64,000 bases of DNA from NCBI GenBank assembly GCA_963736305.1, contig CAVTOD010000008.1, positions 380,962-444,961 of the forward strand. Reading direction: 5' to 3'. Shown in pieces: positions 18,599 to 27,373 of this stretch. Positions within the stretch are counted from its first letter, which is position 1. The number at the start of each line of letters is the position of its first letter. The notes under the pieces were generated by a model. The model saw only the letters and a list, made by a program, of their open reading frames with translations. It did not search any database and was not told where the DNA came from. This DNA is from DASUPK01 sp963736305. GTDB lineage: Bacteria; Actinomycetota; Thermoleophilia; Solirubrobacterales; 70-9. The translations under genes were made by a program, and so were the position numbers.

Positions 18599-20139
18599 GC
18601 CCGCTTCCGCCAGGGCCGACGAGCCTCCCGCTGCCCTCGGTGGCGCTGGTGATCCTCGACGGCTTCGGGCTGGCCCCGGATGGCCCCGGAAATGCGATCT
18701 CCCAGGCCGACACGCCGATCTTCGACGAGCTCTGGGCCGGCTTCCCGCACACGACGCTGTCCGCCTCCGGCCGCGACGTCGGCCTGCCCGAGGGCCAGAT
18801 GGGCAACTCCGAGGTCGGGCACATGAACCTGGGCGCGGGCGCGGTCGTCAAGCAGGACCTCGCGCGGATCGACGACTCGATCGCCGACGGCAGCTTCTTC
18901 GAGAACCCCGCGCTGCGCGCAGCCTGTGGCTCCGCCCGCGAATCGCGCCGCGGCCGCCTGCACGCCATCGGGCTGATCTCCGATGGCGGCGTCCACTCCG
19001 GCTGGGAGCACATCGAGGCGATCATCGAGCTCGCCGGGGAGGAGGGTGTCTCGGACCTCGTCCTCCATGTGCTGACCGACGGGCGCGACACCCTGCCGCA
19101 CAACGGCGCCGGTTACGTCGAGGAGGTGGAGCGCTGGCTCAGGCGCACGGGTCGGGTCGGCACCGTCGGTGGCCGCTACTGGGGCATGGACCGCGACCGC
19201 CGCTGGGACCGGACGAAGAAGGCCTACGACGCGATCGTGCAAGCGCAGGCGCCGCGCGCGGAGACCGCCGTCGGGGCCATCCGAGCCTCGTACGAGCAGG
19301 ACGTCACGGACGAGTTCATCGAGCCCGTCGTGATCGGCGACTACGACGGCGCTGAGCCCGACGAGCCGTTCATCTTCATCAACTTCCGCCCGGACCGGGC
19401 TCGCCAGATGACGATGGCGCTCGGCGAGCCAGGCTTCGACGAGTTCGACCGGGGCGGCGCCGGCGCCTTCGAGGTGACGACGATGACCGAGTATCACCAC
19501 GGCTGGCCGTACCCGGTGGCGTTCCCGCCGCACGAGCCGGAGACGACCCTCGCCCAGGTGATCTCCGAGCAGGGCGACCGCCAGCTGCATGTCGCGGAGA
19601 CCGAGAAGTACGCCCACGTCACCTACTTCTTCAACGGCGGGCACGAGGAGGAGTGGAAGGGGGAGGAGCACTTCCTGGCCGACTCGCCGCGCGACGTCCC
19701 GACCTACGACCACAAGCCCCAGATGAGCGCCGCTGCGGCCGCCCAGCTCTTCACCGAGCACTGGAGCGCCGACGGGTACCGCTTCGGGATCATCAACTTC
19801 GCCAACCCCGACATGGTCGGCCACACCGGCGTCATCCCGGCCGCGGTCGCCGCCTGCGAGGAGGTCGACCGCCGCCTCGGCGAGGTGGTGACCGCGGTGC
19901 ATGAGAAGGGCGGCGCGCTGATCGTCACCGCGGACCACGGCAACTGCGAGCAGATGCTGGAGCCCGACGGCTCCCCGAACACGGCGCACTCCACGAATCC
20001 GGTGCCGGCGATCGTGACCGTGCCGGGAATCGAGTTGAGGGAGGGAGGCGTCCTCGCGGACGTCGCCCCGACCGCTCTCGATCTGCTGGGCATCCCTCAG
20101 CCCGAGGCGATGACGGGCACGAGCCTGCGCAGCGCCTGA
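18595..20139 (+). CDS. gpmI: 2,3-bisphosphoglycerate-independent phosphoglycerate mutase
   Basis: 514 aa, two-domain alkaline-phosphatase-like mutase. LVILDGFG gives the first metal Asp, GQMGNSEVGHMNLGAG the phosphoryl-accepting Ser, TDGRDT the transferase domain, and NFANPDMVGHTG plus TADHGNCE the remaining metal ligands. Converts 3- to 2-phosphoglycerate with manganese. ATG overlaps the tpiA stop (ATGA). Last glycolytic gene of the unit. Confidence 0.97.
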   Translation: MSPLPPGPTSLPLPSVALVILDGFGLAPDGPGNAISQADTPIFDELWAGFPHTTLSASGRDVGLPEGQMGNSEVGHMNLGAGAVVKQDLARIDDSIADGSFFENPALRAACGSARESRRGRLHAIGLISDGGVHSGWEHIEAIIELAGEEGVSDLVLHVLTDGRDTLPHNGAGYVEEVERWLRRTGRVGTVGGRYWGMDRDRRWDRTKKAYDAIVQAQAPRAETAVGAIRASYEQDVTDEFIEPVVIGDYDGAEPDEPFIFINFRPDRARQMTMALGEPGFDEFDRGGAGAFEVTTMTEYHHGWPYPVAFPPHEPETTLAQVISEQGDRQLHVAETEKYAHVTYFFNGGHEEEWKGEEHFLADSPRDVPTYDHKPQMSAAAAAQLFTEHWSADGYRFGIINFANPDMVGHTGVIPAAVAACEEVDRRLGEVVTAVHEKGGALIVTADHGNCEQMLEPDGSPNTAHSTNPVPAIVTVPGIELREGGVLADVAPTALDLLGIPQPEAMTGTSLRSA

Positions 20140-20149
20140 TGCTTGGCCG

Positions 20150-21364
20150 GTGAGAAGTGATCCCGCCAGGCTTCGTTTTGAGATCCAGGCCCGCGACGGC
20201 GATGCCCGCGCGGGCCTGATTCATCTCCCGCACGGCCCGGTCGAGACGCCGGCCTTCATCCCGCTGGCGACGAAGGGCAGCGTGCGCGGACTCTCCTCGG
20301 CTGAGGTCGCCGGGTTCGGCTACCAGATGGTCCTGGGCAACACCTTCCATCTCCATCTCGCCCCGGGGGAGAAGCTGATCGCCGAGCGCGGCGGCCTGCA
20401 CCGCTTCATGGGCTGGGACCGGGCGATCATCACTGACTCGGGCGGCTTCCAGGTCTTCTCGCTCGCGCACGGCGGGGTCGCGGACGAGATCAAGGGGAGG
20501 CGTGGCAACGCCCCCGGCGGGGCCAAGGTCGACATCTCCGAGGAGGGCGTCGCGTTCCAGTCATTGCTCGATGGATCCGACCGGTTCCTCGGCCCGGAGG
20601 AGTCCATGGGGATCCAGGCGGCGCTGGGCTCGGATATCGCGCTCACCTTCGACGAGTGCACTCCGGCCCACGCTGACCGCGACTACACGGCCCGCTCGAC
20701 CGAGCGCACGCACCGCTGGCTCGATCGCTGTCTCGCCTGGCACGAGCGGGAGGGCCCCTCCGACCAGGCGATCTTCGGCATCGTCCAGGGAGGGGTCCAT
20801 GAGGACCTCCGCCGCGATTCGGCCGAGAGGACCGGTGCGGCGGCGATCGACGGGATCGCGATCGGCGGCACCCTCGGGCGTGAGAAGGAGGAGATGCACG
20901 GCGTCCTCGGCTTCACGGTGCCGCTGCTGCCCGACGAGGCCCCGCGCCATCTGCTCGGCATCGGAGAGGTCGATGACCTACTGATCGGGATCGGAATGGG
21001 CATCGACCTGTTCGACTGCGCGATCCCCACCCGCCTCGCCAGGCATGGGACGGCGCTCGCGCCCCGTCCGGAGGGCCGCTTCCGCATCGACCTGACCAAG
21101 GCGACCTACGCCGCCGACGACTCGCCCGTCGTCGAGGGCTGCCCCTGCGAGGCCTGCTCGAACCACACGCGCGCCTATCTCCACTACCTCGCGCGCAACA
21201 AGGACCTCACCGGCACCCGCCTTCTCACACTCCACAACCTGCGCTACATGCGCGAGCTGGTCGACGGCGCCCGCGCGGCGATCGAGCGAGAGACCTACGA
21301 CGCCTACGCCCAGGCCGTACTCGTCGGCGTGACCCCCTGGGCGGCCATGACACCCAGCGAGTGA
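20150..21364 (+). CDS. tgt: tRNA-guanine transglycosylase
   Basis: 404 aa. TIM-barrel transglycosylase with DSGGFQVFSL (active Asp), MGIGMGIDLFDCAIPTR (nucleophile Asp region) and the zinc site CPCEACSNH near the C-terminus. Exchanges guanine 34 for the queuosine precursor in GUN-anticodon tRNAs. GTG 20150 lies ten bases after gpmI, so it is probably co-transcribed with the glycolytic genes. The stop overlaps the zinc-ribbon gene start (GTGA). Confidence 0.96.
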   Translation: MRSDPARLRFEIQARDGDARAGLIHLPHGPVETPAFIPLATKGSVRGLSSAEVAGFGYQMVLGNTFHLHLAPGEKLIAERGGLHRFMGWDRAIITDSGGFQVFSLAHGGVADEIKGRRGNAPGGAKVDISEEGVAFQSLLDGSDRFLGPEESMGIQAALGSDIALTFDECTPAHADRDYTARSTERTHRWLDRCLAWHEREGPSDQAIFGIVQGGVHEDLRRDSAERTGAAAIDGIAIGGTLGREKEEMHGVLGFTVPLLPDEAPRHLLGIGEVDDLLIGIGMGIDLFDCAIPTRLARHGTALAPRPEGRFRIDLTKATYAADDSPVVEGCPCEACSNHTRAYLHYLARNKDLTGTRLLTLHNLRYMRELVDGARAAIERETYDAYAQAVLVGVTPWAAMTPSE

Positions 21365-21495
21365 AGGCCGTCGTCCCCCAGAAGCCGGCCTGTCGCCATT
21401 GTGGTGCGACGCTGGAGCACTCCATCTCGAGGTGCCCGAAGTGCGGTCGCCGATCGCTTCTCGCCCTGCTGCTGCCGCGGAAGGGCAAGGTCTGA
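21361..21495 (+). CDS. Small zinc-ribbon protein, 44 aa
   Basis: GTG 21361 overlaps the tgt stop (GTGA). The peptide holds two Cys-x2-Cys knuckles 14 residues apart (CRHC and CPKC), a minimal zinc ribbon, and a basic hydrophobic tail (LLALLLPRKGKV). Tight coupling and clean codon use argue for a real gene. Function unknown; nucleic-acid or protein binding is typical for such ribbons. The stop lies 8 bases from the convergent kinase gene. Confidence 0.65.
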   Translation: MKAVVPQKPACRHCGATLEHSISRCPKCGRRSLLALLLPRKGKV

Positions 21496-21502
21496 CGCCG
21501 GA

Positions 21503-22690
21503 CTACTTGGTGTTGTCGTCGACGACCTGCTTGAGGGCGTCGATCTGGTCGTTCACGTTCTGCTTCACGACCTGATCCAGGTTGATGTTCCCTCCGCCGC
21601 CGCTGGAAGCCAGGACGACGATCGCCGCCACCACGGCCGCAAGCAGCAGGATCGCGATCAGCGCGAGCAGGTTGCGCGCCACGCTCGGTGCGCGGCGCCG
21701 CCGCGGGGGCGGTGCCTGGCGCTGGCGAGGCTCGACCGGCCGGCGCTGGCGCTGGGTGCGGGTGCGCGGCATCTGCTTGGTGCCCGCCGTCGGCGCATCG
21801 CCGCCGAGGACCCGGGTCTGCGCGGTGCGGGCGGGCGACTCGCCGGTCAGCCCGCGGCGCAGCGCGTCGGCGAGCTCGCCGGCGGCGGCGAAGCGCTTGG
21901 AGGGGTCGGACTCGAGCGCGACGAGGACGGCGTCCCCGACCGACTCCGGGACCGCCTCGCTGTAGTTGCTCGGGTGGAGGGGCTGCTCGGACTGCTGGCG
22001 AACGGCCAACTCGGCGAGCGAGGCGCCCTCGTAGGGAAGGCGGCCCGTGAGGAACTGGTACAGCACGACGCCGAGCGAGTACACGTCCGATGAGGGGTTC
22101 GCCTCGTCGCCGCGGGCCTGCTCCGGCGCGAGGTAGGCTGCCGTTCCGACGACCGATCCGACCTGGGTGATCCGGGTCTGCTCGCTGGCGCGGGCGATGC
22201 CGAAGTCCGCGAGCTTGACGGTCATGTCGCCGCCGCCCGCGGGCCCACCGATGATCATCAGATTGCCCGGCTTGACGTCGCGGTGGATGATCCCGTGCCG
22301 GTGGGCGTAGTCGAGGCCGGCGCACGCCTGCACGCCGATCTCCACCGCGGTCTCGGGCTCGAGCTTGCCCTCGGCCTGGAGCAGCTGGGCGCCGGAGCGG
22401 CCGCGGACGTACTCCATGACGATGTAGTACTGCCCGCCGTCGTTGCCGGTGTCGTAGACCTGGACGATGTTGGGGTGCACGAGCTTCGCGACCGCAAGCG
22501 CCTCGCGGCGGAAGCGCGCGACGAAGCGGTCGTCGTCCGAGAGGTGCTCGGCGAGGATCTTCACGGCGACCGTGCGCTCGAGGATCGTGTCGGTCGCGCG
22601 GAACACCGTCGACATCCCGCCGGACCCGAGGCGGTCCTCGATCCGGTAGCGGTCGGAGATCAGCTCGCCCTTGGGGCTGCGCGGGCTCAT
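21503..22690 (-). CDS. Membrane Ser/Thr protein kinase (Pkn type, no PASTA domains)
   Basis: 395 aa. Kinase domain about 16-275: glycine loop LGSGGMSTVF, VAVK Lys44, catalytic HRDVKPGN (Asp138), ADFG (Asp162), GTAAYLAPE. A basic Pro/Arg juxtamembrane segment (300-338) leads to one transmembrane helix (about 340-362) and a short 30-residue exterior tail without PASTA repeats. Signals by phosphorylating cytosolic Ser/Thr; the sensed cue is unknown. ATG 22690 overlaps the stop of the Thr-rich lipoprotein gene upstream (4 bases), so the two are co-translated. Confidence 0.94.
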   Translation of the reverse strand: MSPRSPKGELISDRYRIEDRLGSGGMSTVFRATDTILERTVAVKILAEHLSDDDRFVARFRREALAVAKLVHPNIVQVYDTGNDGGQYYIVMEYVRGRSGAQLLQAEGKLEPETAVEIGVQACAGLDYAHRHGIIHRDVKPGNLMIIGGPAGGGDMTVKLADFGIARASEQTRITQVGSVVGTAAYLAPEQARGDEANPSSDVYSLGVVLYQFLTGRLPYEGASLAELAVRQQSEQPLHPSNYSEAVPESVGDAVLVALESDPSKRFAAAGELADALRRGLTGESPARTAQTRVLGGDAPTAGTKQMPRTRTQRQRRPVEPRQRQAPPPRRRRAPSVARNLLALIAILLLAAVVAAIVVLASSGGGGNINLDQVVKQNVNDQIDALKQVVDDNTK

Positions 22691-23190
22691 AGTCCTCCCG
22701 GCCCGATCCCGCCGGACCCCGGCGTGGTGGTGCTCGGCAAGGTCTGGGTCTGGGTGGTGGTCGTCGTCGGCTGCGTCTGGGTGCGCGTGGTCGTGGTCGG
22801 GTGAGTCTTGGTGGTCGTCGTCGACGCGGTGGTCGACGGAGTGCTCGTCGTCGACTCGGTGGTTGTCGTCCGGCCCTCACACTGGGTTGGATCGGAGAGC
22901 AGGATCTTCAGCTGGTTGGCGCCGTTCTGGAGCGCGCTCTTGACATCGGAGTTGACGCTGGAGGGAAGGGCCTGGACGTCCGCGATCAGGTCATCGGTCT
23001 TGGAGGCGGCGACCAGGCAGCTTCCGACCTGGACGTTCGCCTGGATCTCGTCGATCTTGGAGCTCAGCACAGCCGCCTCCTGAGCATTCAGGGAGGGGTC
23101 CGGGCCGCTGCTCCCGCCGCAGCCGAGAGCGAAGGCGGAGGCGCCCGTCAGGAGGAGGGCAAGCAGTATTGGCCGCAGCATCTTCGGCAT
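22687..23190 (-). CDS. Thr-rich surface lipoprotein coupled to the kinase
   Basis: 167 aa. The signal peptide ends at a lipobox (FALGC, Cys24); a helical domain of about 80 residues with two further Cys (GSCLVAA and TQCEG) follows; the last ~60 residues are mostly Thr with Ser, Pro, Gln and Lys (for example TTTTQTQTLPSTTTP), ending in a Gly-rich tail. Such tails look like glycosylated or wall-spanning spacers. ATG 23190 starts the signal peptide. The 4-base overlap with the kinase suggests a sensor or accessory role, which is inference. Confidence 0.75.
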   Translation of the reverse strand: MPKMLRPILLALLLTGASAFALGCGGSSGPDPSLNAQEAAVLSSKIDEIQANVQVGSCLVAASKTDDLIADVQALPSSVNSDVKSALQNGANQLKILLSDPTQCEGRTTTTESTTSTPSTTASTTTTKTHPTTTTRTQTQPTTTTTQTQTLPSTTTPGSGGIGPGGL

Positions 23191-23246
23191 CGCGGCGATA
23201 CTAGCCGGGGCGCCTGAAGCGCCATCGTTCGCCCGCTTCGGCGGCA

Positions 23247-23984
23247 TCATTGGCCCACATAGAGGCGATCGGCGAGCAGCTCGGGCAGACCGGCCTCCCG
23301 GATCGCCTCGGCGGCGCTGTCGATGTCGTAGGGCACGCGGTGGTAGGTGGCCTTCCACTCGTCGGTGTCCAGCTCGAGCCAGGCGGCGCGCGGATCGCCG
23401 TCTCGCGGCTGGCCCACGCTGCCGGGATTGAGCAGCCAGCGGTGCTCCGAGAGGTCGATCTCCCTGCCGTCCTCGGCCTGCCCGCCGCCGTCGGATCCGG
23501 GCGGGCCGTCGCTGTCCGAGAACCACAGCGCGACGTGGGAGTGGCCGATGAAGCTCACCCTGGAGGCCTGCACCTCGATGCACTCGCGTGCCTGGTCGAC
23601 CGCCAGCACGTACTCCCAGACCGGATCGCGGGGGGATGCGTGGTAGAGCCCGACCTCATGCTCGGTGTTCTCGGGCCGCAGCGACTTCAGGAACTCGATC
23701 GTCGACTCGTCGGAATTGGCGCGCGTCCACTCGACCGCCGCAGCCGCGGAGGCGGAGAAGACCTCGGTGCTGATCTCACCGGTCACCGCCAGATCGTGGT
23801 TGCCGACGAGACTGACCTCGCAGCGCTCGGACACCAGCTTGGCGCACCCATCGGGCTGCGCCCCGTATCCGACCACGTCGCCAAGGCACCAGCGGTGCTC
23901 GATTTCCGCCTCGTCGATCGCCGAGAGCACGGTCTCGAAGGCCGGCAGGTTGCTGTGTATGTCGGTGAGGATGGCGACTTTCAC
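23247..23984 (-). CDS. Metallophosphoesterase (YfcE/MJ0936-like)
   Basis: 245 aa calcineurin-like phosphoesterase. Two-metal motifs in order: TDIHSN, GDVVGYG, GNHD, a middle GLYHASP, and GHSH. Probably a cytosolic phosphodiesterase or phosphatase of unknown substrate. GTG 23984 was chosen because KVAILTDIHSN follows at once; extending further upstream would run into the divergent protease promoter. Neighbour starts are 59 bases apart. Confidence 0.87.
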   Translation of the reverse strand: MKVAILTDIHSNLPAFETVLSAIDEAEIEHRWCLGDVVGYGAQPDGCAKLVSERCEVSLVGNHDLAVTGEISTEVFSASAAAAVEWTRANSDESTIEFLKSLRPENTEHEVGLYHASPRDPVWEYVLAVDQARECIEVQASRVSFIGHSHVALWFSDSDGPPGSDGGGQAEDGREIDLSEHRWLLNPGSVGQPRDGDPRAAWLELDTDEWKATYHRVPYDIDSAAEAIREAGLPELLADRLYVGQ

Positions 23985-24043
23985 GGGGATTCCGGACGAT
24001 CTGCGCTTAAGGCCCGCCCAAGGGGGCCGTTTATCGTAGGGCG

Positions 24044-25294
24044 GTGGCCGCCCGATCATCGTCCAAGTGGGTGCGAATCGGCGTCACCGCGGTCGCCGCC
24101 GTGGTGGTCGCTGAAGCCGCGGCCTGGCTGCTCCGCCCGCGTGACGTCGAGCAGCCCGTCCCGGTCGACGAGAACACCTATTTCCCCCACGAGGCGCTCA
24201 CCAAGGCACACGACTACGCCTCCGGGCAGCGCCTGATCCTCGTTGGCGGCCTGATCGCCGAGGGAGCGGTGCTGATCCTGCTCGCCACGGGCCGGCCTGC
24301 CGTCGCGCGCAGGGCGCTCGATCGCCTCGGCGAGCGGCCCGTGCTGGGCGGGGCGGCCGCGGCCGCCGGCCTCTCGGTCGCGGTGGCCGTGGTCACGGTC
24401 CCATTGGGGATCTGGGCGCACGAGCGTTCAGTCGACGTTGGTCTCTCCACCCAGTCAATCGGCGGCTGGCTGAGCGACTGGGGGAAGGGGGCGGCGATCG
24501 GCGCGGTCCTCGCGGGGCTGGTCGGCACCTTCGCCCTCTGGCTGATGCGGCGCTTCCGCTCTCGCTGGTGGATCCCCGGCAGCGTCGCGGTTGTGATTGC
24601 GGCGACCGTCCTTACCTGGCTCGCCCCGGTCCTCCTCGCCCCGCTGTTCAACAAGTTCGACGAGCTGCCACCGGGGGAGGCCCGGAGCGATGTCCTGGAG
24701 CTGGCGAAGAAGGCCGACGTGAACGTCGGGCACGTCTACGTGGTCGATGCGAGCAAGCGGACCACCGCAATCAACGCCTATGTCAACGGCATCGGGTCCT
24801 CGAAGCGGGTGGTGCTCTACGACACGCTCGTCCACGATCTCAACCGCGGCGAGCGCAGGGCGGTCGTCGCGCACGAGCTCGGGCACGTCCACGGCAACGA
24901 CATCCAGCGTGGGCTCCTCTTCGTCGCGATCGTCACACCGCTCTCCTTGATCTTCATCTCGCTGATGGCCCGAGGGATCGCCGGGCGGCGCGGCGCGGAA
25001 CCCGGCACGCCCGCCTTTCTGCCCGCCTTCGCCCTCGCGATCGCCGCCACGTCCTTCGTGATCGGGATCGCGGGGAACCAGCTCTCCCGCTCGGTCGAGG
25101 CTCGCGCCGACACCTTCTCGCTGCAGCTCACCGATGACCCAAGAGGCATGATCGAGCTCCAGCAGCAGCTCGCGGACCGCAATCTCTCCGACCCCGACCC
25201 ACCGGGGATCTTCAGCTTCCTGTTCGGGACGCACCCGCCGGCCATCGACCGGATCGGGGCGGCACTCGCGTGGGAGCACGGCGAGCGCCCTTGA
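24044..25294 (+). CDS. M48-family (Ste24/HtpX-like) membrane zinc protease
   Basis: 416 aa. Several N-terminal hydrophobic helices, then the zinc site AHELGHVHGND (HExxH) near residue 280 and the third ligand Glu in SVEARADTF. Resembles CAAX-protease-type M48 peptidases that cut membrane or misfolded proteins. GTG 24044 follows TATCGT by six bases without a ribosome binding site. The stop overlaps the rlmH start as TTGA. Confidence 0.9.
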   Translation: MAARSSSKWVRIGVTAVAAVVVAEAAAWLLRPRDVEQPVPVDENTYFPHEALTKAHDYASGQRLILVGGLIAEGAVLILLATGRPAVARRALDRLGERPVLGGAAAAAGLSVAVAVVTVPLGIWAHERSVDVGLSTQSIGGWLSDWGKGAAIGAVLAGLVGTFALWLMRRFRSRWWIPGSVAVVIAATVLTWLAPVLLAPLFNKFDELPPGEARSDVLELAKKADVNVGHVYVVDASKRTTAINAYVNGIGSSKRVVLYDTLVHDLNRGERRAVVAHELGHVHGNDIQRGLLFVAIVTPLSLIFISLMARGIAGRRGAEPGTPAFLPAFALAIAATSFVIGIAGNQLSRSVEARADTFSLQLTDDPRGMIELQQQLADRNLSDPDPPGIFSFLFGTHPPAIDRIGAALAWEHGERP

Positions 25295-25707
25295 AGGTCA
25301 CGATCGTCGTCGTCGGCAAGGTCAAGGCTCCGTTCGCGGAGGCCGACGCCCACTACCGCAAGATGCTCCAGCGCCACCAGCCGGTGGACGTGATCGAGGT
25401 CCGCGACGAGGTCAACATCGAGGGGCGCATCCCGACCCGCTCGCATGTGATTGCGCTCGACCGCGGTGGCCGCGCGCTCGGCTCCCGCGCATGGGCAAGC
25501 TGGCTCTCGGAGCGGCGGATCGACGCGCAGGATCTCTGCTTTCTGATCGGCGGCCCCGAGGGGCTCTCCGCGCGGACCATGGCACTCGCCGGCGAGCGCA
25601 TCTCCCTCGGTCCCCAGACCATGGCCCACCAGCTCGCGCGCGTCGTCCTGCTTGAGCAGCTCTTCCGCGCCACGAAGATTCTCGCCGGCGAGCCGTACCA
25701 CCTCTAG
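25291..25707 (+). CDS. rlmH: 23S rRNA pseudouridine-1915 N3-methyltransferase
   Basis: 138 aa SPOUT methyltransferase. VTIVVVGKVK at the N-terminus, IALDRGGRALGS, FLIGGPEGLS (SAM-binding knot) and QLARVVLLEQLFRA with C-terminal HL. Slightly shorter than the ~155 aa E. coli enzyme. Start TTG 25291 gives a TTGA overlap with the protease gene and begins at the family N-terminus. Modifies helix 69 of 23S rRNA. Confidence 0.94.
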   Translation: MKVTIVVVGKVKAPFAEADAHYRKMLQRHQPVDVIEVRDEVNIEGRIPTRSHVIALDRGGRALGSRAWASWLSERRIDAQDLCFLIGGPEGLSARTMALAGERISLGPQTMAHQLARVVLLEQLFRATKILAGEPYHL

Positions 25708-25716
25708 CCGTATCCG

Positions 25717-25722
25717 TAGGAT
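25717..25722 (+). promoter_or_regulatory. Probable -10 element (TAGGAT), leaderless
   Basis: TAGGAT ends seven bases before the argS ATG at 25730, with no Shine-Dalgarno sequence in between. Fits the recurrent leaderless pattern. Confidence 0.45.
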
Positions 25723-25729
25723 CGAAACC

Positions 25730-27364
25730 ATGGGAGATCCGGTCGCAGAGCTCCGCGCCGCAGTCGAGGCAGCCGCCTCGACGCTGCGCGATGGCGCCGA
25801 CGCCGGGCGCTCCCAGCCAACTCTCGAGCGGCCGCCCAAGCCCGAGTTCGGCGACTACTCGACCAACGCCGCCATGCTCCTGGCGCCGGCTCTCGGCGAG
25901 CAGCCCCGGGGGACCGCCGAGAAGCTCGCCGACGAGCTCGGTCGCAGCCTCGATGACAGCCTGGAGAAGGTTGAGGTCGCCGGCCCGGGGTTCCTGAACC
26001 TCTTCCTATCTGACGCCTGGTACCGGCGCGCGGCCGGCGAGCTGGCCTCCCAGGGCGAGGAACTCGGCAGGCCGCCCAAGCCCGAGACCGCGAGGGAGCG
26101 GATCAACGTCGAATTCGTCTCCGCCAACCCAACCGGGCCGATCACGGCGGCCGGTGGCAGGGGCGCCGCGCTCGGTGACTCCATCGCGCGGGTTCTCGAG
26201 TTCGCCGGCCATCCGATGACGCGCGAGTACTACGTCAACGATCGCGGAGGACAGATCGACCGGTTCGCGGCATCGATCGCCGCCCGGATGAAGGGCGAGG
26301 CGATGCCAGAGGAGGGATACGAGGGGGACTACGTCGCCGAGATCGGCAATGCGCTCGAGCAGGAGGGCGTCAGCCCCGAGGATCCCGACACCGTCGGCCG
26401 GCGCGGAATCGCGATGATGCTGGCCGCGGCCGAGGAGACCCTGCACCGCTACGGCGTGGTCTTCGACACCTGGTCCTCGGAGCGCGCACTGCACGAATCC
26501 GGTGCGGTGGAGCGCGCGTTCACCGAGGCCAAGGACGCTGGTCACGTCTATGAGAGCGAGGGCGCAACCTGGCTGCGCACGACGACGTTCGGCGACGACA
26601 AGGACCGCGTCCTGGTCCGCTCGGACGGCGAGCCGACCTATCTGCTCTCGGATCTCGCCTACCACCGCGACAAGCTCGACCGGGGATCCGACCGGCTGAT
26701 TGACGTCCTCGGCGCCGACCATCACGGCTATGTGGAGCGGCTGCGGGCGGCTCTCGCCGTCCTCGGCTACGACCCGGACGCGCTCGAGGTGGCGATCATG
26801 CAGCTCGTCCACGTGGTCGAGGGTGGGGAGAGGGCGCAGATGTCAAAGCGCAGCGGCGACTTCGTCACCCTCGACGAGCTGATCGACGACATCGGCGCGG
26901 ACGCGGCCCGCTTCTTCATGCTGCAGCGAAGCCACGACACGACGGTGGACCTGGACCTCGACCTCGCCCGCAAGACATCCAACGAGAACCCCGTCTACTA
27001 CGTCCAGTACGCACACGCGCGGATCGCGAGCATCCTGCGCAAGGCGGGGGAGGGGGCGGAGGCGCGGGCTGCCGAGGAGTTCGCCGCCCTGCCGGTTGAG
27101 CCTTCCGAGCGGGCGCTGATCAAGCGGCTATGCGAGCTTCCCGACGAGGCGGCGGAGGCGGCTGCGCGTCGAGCGCCGCATCGGCTCTGCGCCTACGCGA
27201 TGGAGGTGGCTAGAGACTTTCACGCCTTCTACCGGGACTGCCAGGTGGTCGGAGCCGAGGGCGACGGGGTGGAGGAGGCCCGGCTGGGCCTGTGCCTGCT
27301 CACGAAGCGCACGATCGCGCGGACCCTCGGGCTGCTGGGGATATCCGCGCCGGAGAGCATGTAG
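25730..27364 (+). CDS. argS: Arginyl-tRNA synthetase with an atypical HIGH motif
   Basis: 544 aa class I synthetase. The family frame NPTGP is followed by ITAAGGRGAALGD where canonical ArgS has LHVGHGRGA, so both His residues of the HIGH signature are missing; the second signature is MSKRSG. ADHHGYVERL and VYYVQYAHARI match ArgS, and the C-terminal DALR helical bundle ends the protein. Attaches Arg to tRNA-Arg. ATG 25730 follows a TAGGAT element. It is the only argS in the window and otherwise intact, so it is probably functional. Confidence 0.93.
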   Translation: MGDPVAELRAAVEAAASTLRDGADAGRSQPTLERPPKPEFGDYSTNAAMLLAPALGEQPRGTAEKLADELGRSLDDSLEKVEVAGPGFLNLFLSDAWYRRAAGELASQGEELGRPPKPETARERINVEFVSANPTGPITAAGGRGAALGDSIARVLEFAGHPMTREYYVNDRGGQIDRFAASIAARMKGEAMPEEGYEGDYVAEIGNALEQEGVSPEDPDTVGRRGIAMMLAAAEETLHRYGVVFDTWSSERALHESGAVERAFTEAKDAGHVYESEGATWLRTTTFGDDKDRVLVRSDGEPTYLLSDLAYHRDKLDRGSDRLIDVLGADHHGYVERLRAALAVLGYDPDALEVAIMQLVHVVEGGERAQMSKRSGDFVTLDELIDDIGADAARFFMLQRSHDTTVDLDLDLARKTSNENPVYYVQYAHARIASILRKAGEGAEARAAEEFAALPVEPSERALIKRLCELPDEAAEAAARRAPHRLCAYAMEVARDFHAFYRDCQVVGAEGDGVEEARLGLCLLTKRTIARTLGLLGISAPESM

Positions 27365-27373
27365 CCGAGCTAC

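Noticed and set aside
18469..19989. Long minus-strand frame opposite gpmI and tpiA
   Set aside because: Antisense shadow of conserved glycolytic genes.
21225..22880. 551-residue minus-strand frame across tgt end and the kinase
   Set aside because: Arg/Pro-rich shadow in the wrong frame; the real kinase (21503-22690) has all catalytic motifs.
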